The position numbers were made by a program, and so were the translations under genes. The notes under the pieces are model-generated. The model worked only from the letters and a program-made list of their open reading frames with translations. It was not told where the DNA came from and searched no databases. DNA of 64,000 bases, from assembly GCA_965214625.1 (NCBI GenBank), contig OZ243962.1, positions 992,001 through 1,056,000 on the forward strand. The letters run 5' to 3'. Shown piece after piece: positions 43,187-52,404 of this stretch. Position 1 is the first letter of the stretch. Each line of letters opens with the position of its first letter. Origin of the DNA: G965214625 sp965214625 (GTDB taxonomy: Bacteria > Pseudomonadota > Gammaproteobacteria > Arenicellales > Poriferihabitantaceae).

Positions 43187-45007
43187 TCAGCAGGCCGCTG
43201 ATCTTAGAACGAAATGTTCCGGCCCCACTTCGTCATAGACGGAAGGACCGGGATCGTACCCCGCAGGGAATATCGGAGAAGGAACGGGTCTGAAACTCAC
43301 CTCGTTGCGACAGCCGCGCTGACGTGGGTCGGCCACCGGAACGGCCGACAGCAGTGACTTTGTATAGTTATGGCGAGGATCCTCGAAAACAGCTGCCCGT
43401 GGCCCGATTTCCACAATACGCCCCAGATACATCACTGCGGCACGATGGCTGATGCGCTCGACCACGGCCATGTCGTGGCTGATGAAAAGCAATGCAATAC
43501 CCAAATCGGCCTGCAATTCCATCATCAGATTCAATACCTGGGCCTGTATCGAAACATCCAGCGCGGAAACCGCCTCGTCTGCGATGATGAGCCCGGGATT
43601 TAACGCCAGGGCGCGGGCAATGGCAACCCGTTGGCGCTGCCCGCCGGAAAGCTCGTGTGGATATCGTTTCATGAAATTGCGGGACAGTTCCACCCGGTCG
43701 AAAAGGGTTGCAACACGGTCCACAAGTTCGGTTCCGCGGGCAAGACCGTAGTTGCGCAGGGGTTCGGAAACCTGGTCAATCAGCCGGATTTGTGGATTGA
43801 GTGAGGCAAAAGGGTCCTGAAACACCATCTGCATGTTGCGTCGCGCAGCCCGAAGCTCGCGATCATTCATCGCCATGACATCCTGCCCGTCCAACCTGAC
43901 CTGTCCACGCAGCGGTTGGTCCAGCCGCAGAATAGACCGTCCGCAGGAGGATTTTCCACAGCCGGATTCGCCGACAAGACCCAGGGTCTCTCCCTGATTC
44001 AGCGTAAACGAGACATCCTCCACCGAATGCACGTTGGCTACAACCTGCCTGAAAAACCCCTTGCGAACCGGGAAGCGCGTGGTCAGCCCTTCAACCTCCA
44101 GCAGCACACGGGGTCTCGCGATATTGGTCCTGGCAACCTTTTCAGGCTCACCGCCCCTCATGACTTTCATCGATCCGGGCACCGACCGGCCCCGCATCTC
44201 ACCCAGTTTCGGCACCGCAGCCAGGAGGGACCGGGTGTAGTCGTGTTGCGGGTTTTCGAAAATCTCGAGCACCGTCCCCTCCTCGATCTGCCGACCACGA
44301 TACATGACACTGACCCGATCCGCGATCTGGGCGACCACGGCCATATCGTGGGTGATGAACAGGACCGCCGTGTCGTGCTCACGCTTTAGCCGGTCAATCA
44401 GTGCCAGTATCTCGGCCTGGACCGTCACGTCAAGCGCCGTGGTCGGCTCATCACAGATCAAGAGCCGTGGCCCACATGCCAGGGCCATCGCGATAACCAC
44501 CCGCTGGCGCATCCCTCCGGACAGTTCATGCGGATACTGCTTCAGCCGCTGCTCGGGTTCAGGAATCCGGACATCGTGGAGGAGTGTCTGCGCTCTGTCC
44601 CGTGCCTGCGCTTCGTTCAGGCCGAGGTGAATTTTGATTCCCTCCGTCAACTGACGTTCCACCGTGAACACCGGATTCAGGGCCGTCATCGGTTCCTGGA
44701 AAATCATCCCGATACGATGACCGCGAATTTGACGCATCCGTTGATCAGTCGCCCGGCCAAGATCGATATCCCCTTCCAGGCCATGGTAGCGCAGGCAGCC
44801 GGAAGTAATCTTTCCGCCACCAAACTCAACAAGGCGTATCAGACTGAGCGCGGAGACCGACTTGCCCGACCCGGACTCACCAACCACACACAGGGTTTCA
44901 CCGGGCATAACCCGGAACGAGACATTCTCAACCCCCACGACGGTCCCTGAGCCCGTCTCGAACTCCACACGCAGGTTGCTGACATCAACAAGCGGCTGAC
45001 CCGACAT
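43187..45007 (-). CDS. Dipeptide/oligopeptide ABC transporter, fused double ATP-binding subunit
   Basis: 606 aa from ATG 45007, which has GGAG 8-9 bases upstream; the frame opens six codons earlier. Two complete ABC ATPase halves on one chain, equal to DppD plus DppF, as in GsiA. First half: Walker A GESGSGKS, signature LSGGMRQR, Walker B LLICDEPTTALD. Second half (from about 310): GESGCGKS, LSGGQRQR, LIIADEAVSALD. Each half ends with the oligopeptide-type extension (NPQHDYTRSLLAAVP; DPRHNYTKSLLSAVP). It powers the permeases encoded in the opposite direction at 47078-49046. The split, divergent layout with the binding protein is less usual than one operon. Confidence 0.93.
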   Translation of the reverse strand: MSGQPLVDVSNLRVEFETGSGTVVGVENVSFRVMPGETLCVVGESGSGKSVSALSLIRLVEFGGGKITSGCLRYHGLEGDIDLGRATDQRMRQIRGHRIGMIFQEPMTALNPVFTVERQLTEGIKIHLGLNEAQARDRAQTLLHDVRIPEPEQRLKQYPHELSGGMRQRVVIAMALACGPRLLICDEPTTALDVTVQAEILALIDRLKREHDTAVLFITHDMAVVAQIADRVSVMYRGRQIEEGTVLEIFENPQHDYTRSLLAAVPKLGEMRGRSVPGSMKVMRGGEPEKVARTNIARPRVLLEVEGLTTRFPVRKGFFRQVVANVHSVEDVSFTLNQGETLGLVGESGCGKSSCGRSILRLDQPLRGQVRLDGQDVMAMNDRELRAARRNMQMVFQDPFASLNPQIRLIDQVSEPLRNYGLARGTELVDRVATLFDRVELSRNFMKRYPHELSGGQRQRVAIARALALNPGLIIADEAVSALDVSIQAQVLNLMMELQADLGIALLFISHDMAVVERISHRAAVMYLGRIVEIGPRAAVFEDPRHNYTKSLLSAVPVADPRQRGCRNEVSFRPVPSPIFPAGYDPGPSVYDEVGPEHFVLRSAAC

Positions 45008-45253
45008 ACATTTCTCCAGCATCATGTCTGCACTGATTATGGACAGGGAAACCCCGGAAGATGCCCTCCCCTGCCCCGGGCTGGCAATTGTTCTTTGCCA
45101 AATCGATACCGATAATGGTAATCTGTTTCATCGACATCTTTCACCATTTAATGCTTTTTACACGAATGTCCATCTTCGACCATCGCGGTCATGATGATGA
45201 CGCACAACAGGGAAAGTGTCCATTCAATCCGGTTAACTGAATTAGACAACAGC

Positions 45254-46954
45254 ATGAAATATCTTTCTCTCTGGCTCACTGCTGCCACGCTGGTACTGGC
45301 ACCAATGGTCATGGCCCAACCGGGCAGCGACGGACATGTCAACATCATTTACTGGCAGGCCCCGTCCATCCTGAACCCGTTCCTTTCGGGTGGAACCAAG
45401 GATATCGAAAGCGCCAGCCTGATTATCGAGCCACTGGCACGGTATGATGAAGGAGGCAACATGGTGCCTTGGCTGGCCGCTGGAATTCCGACACTCGCCA
45501 ATGGCGGTATCAGTGAGGACCTCACTTCCATCACCTGGCAACTGCGTGACGACATCCTGTGGTCGGACGGGACCCCCCTCACCTCGGCCGATGTCAAGTT
45601 CACCGCGGATTACTGCATGCATCCCGAAGGCGGCTGTGCCCAGCTTGCCAACTTCTCAGGCGTCACCGGGGTCGAAGCAACGGATACGCACACGGTCAAA
45701 ATCACGTTCGAAGAACCCACACCGTTTCCATACGGCCCATTCGTCGGTGCTGAAACGCCGATTATCCAGTCCGCGCAGTTTGCCAACTGCCTCGGCACGG
45801 CCGCACCCAACTGCACCGAACAGAACTTCAATCCCATTGGAACCGGTCCGTTCAAGGTGGTGGAATTCCGTCCCAATGACGTGATCACCATGGAGGCTAA
45901 TCCACATTACCGTGACCCGGACAAACCGGCCTTCGCGACACTGACTCTCAAAGGAGGCGGTGATGCCACCGCTGCAGGCCGTGCCGTGATGGAAACAGGC
46001 GAATTCGACTACGCCTGGAATCTGCAACTGGCACCCGATGTCATCGCTGAAATGGAAAAAGGCGGCAAGGGCCAGCCGGTCGCAGGCTTCGGCTCTTTGG
46101 TCGAGCGGATCATGGTTAACCTCACCAACCCGGATCCCGGCCTGCCCGAGGGCGAGCGCTCGACAACGAAACATCCACACCCGTTCCTTTCCGACATCCA
46201 TGTCAGAAAGGCGCTTTCCATGGCAATTGATCGCGCACTGCTGGTAGAAATTGGTTATGGCAAGGCGGGCAGACCGACCTGTAATATCGTTCCGGCCCCT
46301 GATATCTATATCTCCTCGGCCAACGACCATTGTCTGACCCAGGATATTGCCGGCGCCAATGCGCTGCTCGACCAGGCCGGATGGGTCGATTCAAACGGCA
46401 ATGGTATCCGCGATCGGGACGGCGTTGAACTGGACCTCCTCTACCAGACATCGACCAACGCCGTGCGCCAGGACTTCCAGGTACTGATCAAGCAGTGGTG
46501 GTCTGAAATCGGTATCGCGGCAACGCTTCGCAATATCGATGCATCGGTCTTCTTCGGCAGTGATCCGGGATCTCCCGACACCTATCAGAAATTCTATGCC
46601 GACGTGGAGATGTACGCCAATAACTTCAGTGGCACGGACCCGCAGTCCTACCTCGCCAACTGGCTCTGCTCGGTGATTCCGCATCCCGAAACCCAATGGC
46701 AGGGCGGCAATATGCCTCGCTACTGTAATCCGAAGTACGATGCGCTGCACAAGGAACTGGCAACAACGGCACAGATCAGCGAGCGGGCACGCATCGCCCG
46801 GGCACTCAACGACATGCTGATGCAGGACATTGTGATGATTCCGCTGGTCCATCGGGGACGACTCTCCGCCCATGCCAACAGTCTTGGCGGCATCAAATTG
46901 AACGTGTGGGACAGCGAACTCTGGAACGTGGCCGACTGGTACCGTATCCGATAG
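45254..46954 (+). CDS. ABC transporter periplasmic substrate-binding protein, family 5
   Basis: 566 aa from ATG 45254, chosen because it begins a clean Sec signal peptide (MKYLSLWLTAATLVLAPMVMA, cleavage probably after AMA-like VMA before QPG; shown within limits as LSLWLTAATLVLAPMVMA). The mature protein is a DppA/OppA-type solute receptor: WQLRDDILWSDGTPLTSADV is the family signature, followed by GTGPFKVVEF and VRKALSMAIDRALLVEIGYG. It captures its ligand, perhaps a peptide, opine or glycine-betaine-like compound, and delivers it to the two permeases that follow. Four paired cysteines in the first third suggest disulfides. Gene order and GC-rich codon use link it with the transporter genes. 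Confidence 0.92.
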   Translation: MKYLSLWLTAATLVLAPMVMAQPGSDGHVNIIYWQAPSILNPFLSGGTKDIESASLIIEPLARYDEGGNMVPWLAAGIPTLANGGISEDLTSITWQLRDDILWSDGTPLTSADVKFTADYCMHPEGGCAQLANFSGVTGVEATDTHTVKITFEEPTPFPYGPFVGAETPIIQSAQFANCLGTAAPNCTEQNFNPIGTGPFKVVEFRPNDVITMEANPHYRDPDKPAFATLTLKGGGDATAAGRAVMETGEFDYAWNLQLAPDVIAEMEKGGKGQPVAGFGSLVERIMVNLTNPDPGLPEGERSTTKHPHPFLSDIHVRKALSMAIDRALLVEIGYGKAGRPTCNIVPAPDIYISSANDHCLTQDIAGANALLDQAGWVDSNGNGIRDRDGVELDLLYQTSTNAVRQDFQVLIKQWWSEIGIAATLRNIDASVFFGSDPGSPDTYQKFYADVEMYANNFSGTDPQSYLANWLCSVIPHPETQWQGGNMPRYCNPKYDALHKELATTAQISERARIARALNDMLMQDIVMIPLVHRGRLSAHANSLGGIKLNVWDSELWNVADWYRIR

Positions 46955-47077
46955 TGGCGCGAGGGACCCGGCCACCGCCTTCTCCCGATGGATCCGGTCA
47001 GGGCTGGGGCCTGATCCGACCCTCATCGAGACCCTGCGGAGGGCCACAGCGGACAAGGCACAAGAACGCGTCTGCCG

Positions 47078-48085
47078 ATGCTGACCTATACCCTTAGGCG
47101 TCTGATCCTGTCCATCCCGACGTTGCTGTTCATCAGCCTCGTCATCTTCGGGCTGCTGGAACTTGCACCGGGGGATCCCATGGCGCAGGTTCCGCTGACC
47201 GTGCCACCGGAGGTCAAGGAAAAAATGCGCGAGGCGCTTGGAATCGGACAGCCTGTGCACATCCGCTTCAACAAGTGGTTGTACCAGTTCTTCCTGATTG
47301 AACCGATGGTCCTGGCAGATAGCTTTCTTGGAACCACCTTTGCCGAAGGCGCGCAGCGTGTCATTTCATGGCAGACCCGTTCACCGGTCATGGACATCGT
47401 GGTGCAACGTCTCCCGCAGACACTCTGGGTTGTTGGCGTGGCCTATGTGGTCGCCGTGCTGATCGCATTACCGGTCGGCATCTACTCAGCCTATCGCCAG
47501 TATTCCGTGTTTGATCAGGCCGGTACCTTCATCACGATGATCGGCTTTTCGGTCCCGCCGTTCTTTTCCGGGGTACTTGTCATCGTGATCTTCTCGGTCC
47601 AACTCGGCTGGTTTCCCTCGATCTACAACACGACGCACGTCGTGAACGACTGGGACAGTTTCCTCGTCCAGTTAAAACAGATGGTGCTGCCGGTCATGGT
47701 ACTGGCCCTGCAGATCACCTCGCAACTCAGCCGCTTCATGCGAGCTTCGGTACTCGACAATCTCAGCGAGGACTATGTCCGCACCGCCCGGGCCAAGGGA
47801 CTGTCCGAGCGTACCGTGGTACTGATACATGTTCTGCGCAATTCGCTCATCCCGGTCGTTACCGTCATTGCGCTCGGTGTACCGGCAATCTTCGGGGGGG
47901 CAATTATCACCGAACAGATATTCAAGGTGAATGGAATCGGCCATCTGCTCATCACGGCCATCCAGGCCAATGATCTTCCGATGGTCCAGACACTGACCTT
48001 CATCTTCGCCGTCCTGATTGTGCTTTTCAATCTTCTCGCCGATCTCCTCTACGGCATCCTTGACCCACGAATCCGCTATGACTGA
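47078..48085 (+). CDS. ABC transporter permease, DppB type
   Basis: 335 aa inner-membrane permease. N-terminal LTYTLRRLILSIPTLLFISL (in part) is the typical first membrane segment, FGLLELAPGDPM the loop that follows, and further segments lie at VVGVAYVVAVLIALPVG, TMIGFSVPPFFSGVLVIVI and LIVLFNLLADLLYGILDPR. The EAA loop that docks with the ATPase is present as YVRTARAKGLSERTVVLIH. The stretch between residues about 75 and 115 is longer than in E. coli DppB. It starts 123 bases after the binding-protein gene and its stop overlaps the next permease gene by 8 bases, so the two are translated together. Confidence 0.93.
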   Translation: MLTYTLRRLILSIPTLLFISLVIFGLLELAPGDPMAQVPLTVPPEVKEKMREALGIGQPVHIRFNKWLYQFFLIEPMVLADSFLGTTFAEGAQRVISWQTRSPVMDIVVQRLPQTLWVVGVAYVVAVLIALPVGIYSAYRQYSVFDQAGTFITMIGFSVPPFFSGVLVIVIFSVQLGWFPSIYNTTHVVNDWDSFLVQLKQMVLPVMVLALQITSQLSRFMRASVLDNLSEDYVRTARAKGLSERTVVLIHVLRNSLIPVVTVIALGVPAIFGGAIITEQIFKVNGIGHLLITAIQANDLPMVQTLTFIFAVLIVLFNLLADLLYGILDPRIRYD

Positions 48086-49046
48086 ACAGAGTCTCGCTCA
48101 CGGAACGGGAAGCGAAATCGGCCGTTCGCAATGGTGGGATGTGTGGAAGCAGTTCACGACACACCGGGGGGCGCTGGTCGGCATTGTCGTCTTCACCTCG
48201 ATCATTCTGACGGTACTGATCGGCCCCCTTGTCTACTGGAATGACCCGCAATTCGTGCCCTCGGGCCGTGACTTCATCACACTCAGGGACACACGCCCAC
48301 TCTATGTGGCACTGTGGGACACTGGCGCAAAGATCAACTGGGCGCATCCACTCGGCACTGACAATCTGGGACGGGATATTCTTGGGCGTCTACTGTCAGG
48401 CGGGCGCGTATCGATCGCCGTCGGCCTGACAGCAATGCTGCTCAGTCTTGCCATCGGCACAGTCATCGGCGTCCTCGCGGGTTATTTCCGACGGCTCGAC
48501 GGACTGCTGATGCGTTTCACCGATCTTTTCCTTGCACTGCCCCTGCTACCCCTCTTGCTGGTCGCTGTGCTGCTTTTTCGTGCCCCCCTGTCTGCCACCT
48601 TTGGGCCCGAGGGGGGAATATTTGTCCTGATCGTAACACTGGTCGGCATCACGTCCTGGATGCAGACTGCGCGTATCGTCCGTGGTGATGTACTGGCACT
48701 CAAGGAGCGTGAATTTGTACTGGCGGCACGGTCGATCGGCACATCGCCGCCATGGATGATCCTGCGACATATCCTTCCCAACATCCTGTCACCCATCATG
48801 GTGTCGGCAACACTGGGGATTGCAACGGCCATCATCACCGAATCAGCACTTTCTTTCCTTGGCTTCGGTTTTCCACCGGACTTCCCGACCTGGGGCAAGC
48901 TGCTTTTCGATGCGGTCGACCGGATGGCGATCTACCCTGAACGCGTGGTGTGGCCCGGTCTCGCGATCTCGCTGACGGTTCTTTCCGTGAATTATATCGG
49001 TGACGGCCTGAGAGATGCCCTTGATCCAAGAATCCGCAATCGCTGA
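48078..49046 (+). CDS. ABC transporter permease, DppC type
   Basis: 322 aa from ATG 48078, which overlaps the preceding stop; the frame opens upstream but that part is out of family. N-terminal segment TTHRGALVGIVVFTSIILTV, the family motif HPLGTDNLGRDILGRLLSGG, further membrane helices, and the EAA docking loop FVLAARSIGTSPPWMILRHILPN (in part). The end AISLTVLSVNYIGDGLRDALDPR is characteristic. Forms the membrane channel with the DppB-type protein, driven by the double ATPase. Last gene of the plus-strand transporter set; 174 non-coding bases separate it from the next gene. Confidence 0.94.
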   Translation: MTEQSLAHGTGSEIGRSQWWDVWKQFTTHRGALVGIVVFTSIILTVLIGPLVYWNDPQFVPSGRDFITLRDTRPLYVALWDTGAKINWAHPLGTDNLGRDILGRLLSGGRVSIAVGLTAMLLSLAIGTVIGVLAGYFRRLDGLLMRFTDLFLALPLLPLLLVAVLLFRAPLSATFGPEGGIFVLIVTLVGITSWMQTARIVRGDVLALKEREFVLAARSIGTSPPWMILRHILPNILSPIMVSATLGIATAIITESALSFLGFGFPPDFPTWGKLLFDAVDRMAIYPERVVWPGLAISLTVLSVNYIGDGLRDALDPRIRNR

Positions 49047-49220
49047 ATACAGCGGATGCCGTGAGGGGACCGTCTCCACCCAATCATGACACCTTGGACC
49101 CGGCCAAGCCAGCAGCCCTCATCACCGGCCAAAAGCCGCCTGTCGCATCCCGGTGTGTTGGCAAATCAACGTCTGTACTTCGTATAATACATCGTTTCCA
49201 TTGCTGAATTTTCCAATACC

Positions 49221-49691
49221 ATGAAAGTGAGCATCGAAATTATCCCTGCCGTTCATGTCGCCCGAATTCGTCATGTTGGTCCTTACCAGGAAATCGGACC
49301 CTGTTTCATGCGGCTTTTTCAATGGGCCGCATCAATCGGCGCCGCTCCGGGTCGAGGAATCAGCCTGTCCCATGATGATCCTGAGATCGTCGCACCGGCA
49401 AATCTTCGCTCGGATGCCTGTCTCGAATTGGAGACTGATGCCGTTCCACCCTCTGAAATCGTACTTGAAACCCTTCCGGCCGGCCGATTCGCCGTGTATA
49501 CCCACCAGGGCCCCTACGACGGTATTGCCAGCGCATACCGTCAACTGTTCCATGAATGGTTGCCGACGTGTACAGAAGAGGCAGACAATGCCCCTTGCAG
49601 GGAGGTTTACCTTAACACGCCAATGGACACACCCCCTGAAGCATTACTGACAGAGCTTTGCCTGCCACTGAAAGCGGCAGACCTGAACTGA
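49221..49691 (+). CDS. GyrI-like small-molecule-binding domain protein
   Basis: 156 aa, cytoplasmic, a stand-alone GyrI-like (SHS2-type) ligand-binding domain without the AraC-type DNA-binding domain often found with it. Visible: IIPAVHVARIRHVGPYQEIGPCFMRLFQWA (shown in part: VARIRHVGPYQEIG), the second half-repeat LPAGRFAVYTHQGPYDGIAS and YRQLFHEWLPTC. The two HxGPY repeats (HVGPY, HQGPY) are the core of the fold. E. coli SbmC/GyrI protects gyrase from toxins, but most members bind other small molecules and some hydrolyse them. Nothing nearby points to a ligand. Confidence 0.85.
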   Translation: MKVSIEIIPAVHVARIRHVGPYQEIGPCFMRLFQWAASIGAAPGRGISLSHDDPEIVAPANLRSDACLELETDAVPPSEIVLETLPAGRFAVYTHQGPYDGIASAYRQLFHEWLPTCTEEADNAPCREVYLNTPMDTPPEALLTELCLPLKAADLN

Positions 49692-50055
49692 CCACCAAAG
49701 TACCGCCGGGGTCACGTCTGAAGCCATCCATCCTGGTCCGGGAGGATCAGCGATGGCCTCGACGCAACAAAAGGAAGCGCATCCGGATCTTCCGAAAGTT
49801 CTGTAACGGTACGCAATCGGTCCGGTCACATAGGGGCAGCTTCGAATCACCCAAACAGGCTCTGCCGGAGGCACCAGTGTTTCAACTTTCAGGAAAGGAA
49901 TATGAGCCGTTTTGATGATTTGTCGACGCACCGCTGAAATCACGTGATTGAGGAGAAGACCATAGCAACATTCGTTCCAAGTATTACTTGACCCAAACGA
50001 ACACAGGGTCGAGAATCCGCCATGCTGAGCAATCGTAAGACCGAGTTGATAAACA
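49692..50055. other. 364-base interval ahead of the corrinoid adenosyltransferase gene
   Basis: No plausible plus-strand gene. A minus-strand open frame covers it (49644-50282) but runs through the next gene and shows no motif. I looked for a B12 riboswitch because of the gene that follows and found no B12-box-like sequence. Confidence 0.4.
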
Positions 50056-50592
50056 ATGAAATCCAGAGAACGGCGGGAAGGCGTAACGCTGGTCCATACC
50101 GGAGAAGGAAAAGGCAAATCTTCCAGTGCTTTTGGCGTGGTCTTCCGCGCTGCGGGTTGGGGAATGAAGGTTTGTGTCATCCAGTACATCAAGGGCAAAT
50201 GGAAAACCGGAGAGCAGCAGGCTGCCGAGAAATTTGACAATATCGAATGGCACGCCATGGGCGACGGGTTTACCTGGGACACTCAAAATCCGGATCAGGA
50301 CATTAAGACATCCCGCCGTATCTGGGCATTCAGCAGACAAAAAATCCTATCCGGGGAATTCGATCTGGTGTTGCTCGATGAGATCAATTATTGCAGCAGC
50401 TATGGATGGATTACCGGCCAGGAAATCGCCGATTTTATCCGCAATGAAAAACCGAACTGGTTGCACCTGTTGCTGACCGGCCGGGATGCGCCACAGGAAA
50501 TCATTGAGGCGGCCGACACTGTCACCGAGATGTGCAAACTCAAACATGCGTTTGACAGCGGTACCATGGCGGCCCAGGGCGTCGAATTTTAG
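50056..50592 (+). CDS. cobO: Cob(I)yrinic acid a,c-diamide adenosyltransferase
   Basis: Transfers the adenosyl group of ATP to the cobalt of corrinoids, a step in making or salvaging adenosylcobalamin. 178 aa, typical CobO/BtuR/CobA length. P-loop HTGEGKGKSSSA at 14-25 in the unusual form of this family, then GVVFRAAGWGMKVCVIQYIKG (in part), LVLLDEINYCSSYGWI with the Walker B-like Asp-Glu, and HLLLTGRDAP. It sits ahead of the sarcosine oxidase genes with a gap of about 270 bases, and corrinoid supply would fit an MttB-type methyltransferase encoded at 36694, but no other B12 gene is in the window. Confidence 0.95.
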   Translation: MKSRERREGVTLVHTGEGKGKSSSAFGVVFRAAGWGMKVCVIQYIKGKWKTGEQQAAEKFDNIEWHAMGDGFTWDTQNPDQDIKTSRRIWAFSRQKILSGEFDLVLLDEINYCSSYGWITGQEIADFIRNEKPNWLHLLLTGRDAPQEIIEAADTVTEMCKLKHAFDSGTMAAQGVEF

Positions 50593-50865
50593 CCACCCCG
50601 GGTCCGTCACTGCTTTGATCAGAAATCAGACAATCGATCCGGAGCGAGGCATCTTGTCAGTTTGTCGAATGCCGTTTTATGCCCTCAAAGGGCATCACGG
50701 TGAACCTGGATCCACTGTATAACCGCTGTCCGGCTCTCATTATCCCCATGCCACGCCGTAACGGTCTGCTGTTGTTATACAGGAAATCCGGTTACTATAA
50801 TCCGATTCGGCTGTTCAGGTGATCCGCTGATTCCTATGTGTGCATCCTGATTTTCAAAAACCGAT

Positions 50866-52110
50866 ATGAAACGTTACTCAATTTTCAGTCTGCTGCGAAA
50901 CGCGGTCAGTTATCACCAGAACTGGCAGCGCGCCTGGCGCAGTCCCGAGCCCAGAAAAAAGTACGATGTCGTGATTGTCGGTGGGGGCGGTCATGGCCTG
51001 GCAACGGCCTATTATCTTGCCAAGGAATGCGGCATCAGCAATGTTGCGGTTGTTGAAAAAGGTTGGCTCGGTGGCGGCAATACCGGGCGCAACACCACCA
51101 TTGTTCGTTCCAATTATCTGTGGGATGAATCAGCTGCCATTTATGAGCACGCGATGAAGCTATGGGAAAACCTGAGTGGCGAACTCAACTACAATGTCAT
51201 GTTCTCCCAGCGGGGTCTTTTGCATCTGGCGCATAGCGTACACGATATGCAGGAAATCGGCCGACGTGGCCACGCCATTCATCTCAATGGCATTGATTCG
51301 GAGTTCCTGACACCCGCTCAGGTCAAGGAGCTGGTTCCCTTTATCAATCTGAAATGCCGTTATCCGGTCATGGGTGCCTTGCTGCAACGCCGGGGCGGCA
51401 CCGCCCGTCACGATGCGGTGGCATGGGGATACGCCCGGGCAGCGGATGCCCTGGGCGTCGATATTATCCAAAATTGCGAGGTCACCGGTTTCCAGATTGA
51501 AGACAATGCCGTCAGGGGGGTGAGGACGAATCGGGGATTGATTGGTGCCCGGAAAGTGGGCTGTGTGGTCGCCGGTCACTGCAGTGTGCTTGCCGAGATG
51601 GCGGGATTCCGGTTGCCCATTGAATCTTTTCCGTTACAGGCTCTGGTCTCCGAACCGATGAAGCCGGTGCTGAACTGCGTCGTGATGTCGGGCAGCGTCC
51701 ACGCCTACATCAGCCAATCCGACAAAGGTGAACTGGTGATTGGTGCCGGTTCCGATATTTATAATTCCTACTCCCAACGTGGCGGTTTTAACGTGATCGA
51801 AGAAACCGTTGGCCCCGTGGTCGAGTTATACCCCGTGTTCTCAAGAGTCAAAATGCTCCGACACTGGGGCGGTATCGTCGATGTGACGGTTGACCGGTCA
51901 CCGGTGATCTCGACCACCCCCGTCCATAACCTGTTCTTTAACTGCGGCTGGGGAACCGGTGGGTTTAAGGCCACACCCGGTTCGGGTCACGTGTTTGCCC
52001 ACTCCATTGCCCAAGGCATCATGCATCCGATTGCAGAACCGTTCTCCATGAATCGTTTCAATACCGGAGCCTTGATTGATGAAGGCGCCGCCGCAGCCGT
52101 CGCACACTGA
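50866..52110 (+). CDS. soxB: Sarcosine oxidase, beta subunit
   Basis: FAD- and FMN-carrying subunit of heterotetrameric sarcosine oxidase, where sarcosine is oxidised. 414 aa, the family norm. FAD-binding VVIVGGGGHGLATAYYLAK at 35-53; EKGWLGGGNTGRNTTIVRSN; RHDAVAWGYARAA with His182, at the place where FMN is covalently bound in the Corynebacterium enzyme; the C-terminal substrate/FAD region LRHWGGIVDVTVDRSPV and FNCGWGTGGFKATPGSG. First gene of soxBDAG, with delta starting 12 bases after its stop. Electron acceptor is oxygen, giving H2O2; formaldehyde or methylene-THF is released by the alpha subunit. Confidence 0.97.
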   Translation: MKRYSIFSLLRNAVSYHQNWQRAWRSPEPRKKYDVVIVGGGGHGLATAYYLAKECGISNVAVVEKGWLGGGNTGRNTTIVRSNYLWDESAAIYEHAMKLWENLSGELNYNVMFSQRGLLHLAHSVHDMQEIGRRGHAIHLNGIDSEFLTPAQVKELVPFINLKCRYPVMGALLQRRGGTARHDAVAWGYARAADALGVDIIQNCEVTGFQIEDNAVRGVRTNRGLIGARKVGCVVAGHCSVLAEMAGFRLPIESFPLQALVSEPMKPVLNCVVMSGSVHAYISQSDKGELVIGAGSDIYNSYSQRGGFNVIEETVGPVVELYPVFSRVKMLRHWGGIVDVTVDRSPVISTTPVHNLFFNCGWGTGGFKATPGSGHVFAHSIAQGIMHPIAEPFSMNRFNTGALIDEGAAAAVAH

Positions 52111-52112
52111 TT

Positions 52113-52117
52113 GAGGA
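52113..52117 (+). promoter_or_regulatory. Ribosome binding site deciding the soxD start
   Basis: GAGGA lies five bases before the ATG at 52123, immediately after the soxB stop. It favours that ATG over the TTG at 52111, and the resulting N-terminus (MLLIECPWCG) is the canonical one. Confidence 0.6.
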
Positions 52118-52122
52118 TCGAG

Positions 52123-52404
52123 ATGCTACTGATCGAATGCCCCTGGTGCGGAAAACGTGACCAGACTGAATTCAGCTACCATGGCGAGGCCCATATCACC
52201 CGCCCGGCCGACCCGGATGCGCTTTCCGAAGAGGAATGGGGGGACTATGTTTTCTTTCGGAAAAACACCAAGGGCATCCACCATGAAAGATGGGCTCATG
52301 CCCACGGCTGCAGACGATGGTTCGTGGTAATTCGAAACACATTGTCAGACCATATTTATGCGTCTTACCGACCGGGTGAGGCTCCACCCGAGGTAGAAAC
52401 ATGA
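52123..52404 (+). CDS. soxD: Sarcosine oxidase, delta subunit
   Basis: Small zinc-binding subunit of sarcosine oxidase, 93 aa. The N-terminus MLLIECPWCGKRDQTEF carries the first Cys pair, and YHGEAHITRPADPD, WGDYVFFRKNTKGIHHERW (in part) and HAHGCRRWFVVIRNT carry the conserved His and Cys of the zinc site. It overlaps the alpha-subunit start by 4 bases, consistent with a strict operon and equal subunit amounts. Role in the complex is structural. Confidence 0.96.
   Translation: MLLIECPWCGKRDQTEFSYHGEAHITRPADPDALSEEEWGDYVFFRKNTKGIHHERWAHAHGCRRWFVVIRNTLSDHIYASYRPGEAPPEVET

Noticed and set aside
49644..50282. Long minus-strand open frame of 212 codons across the cobO start
   Set aside because: It overlaps cobO extensively, has no motif and odd composition, and the plus-strand gene is certain.
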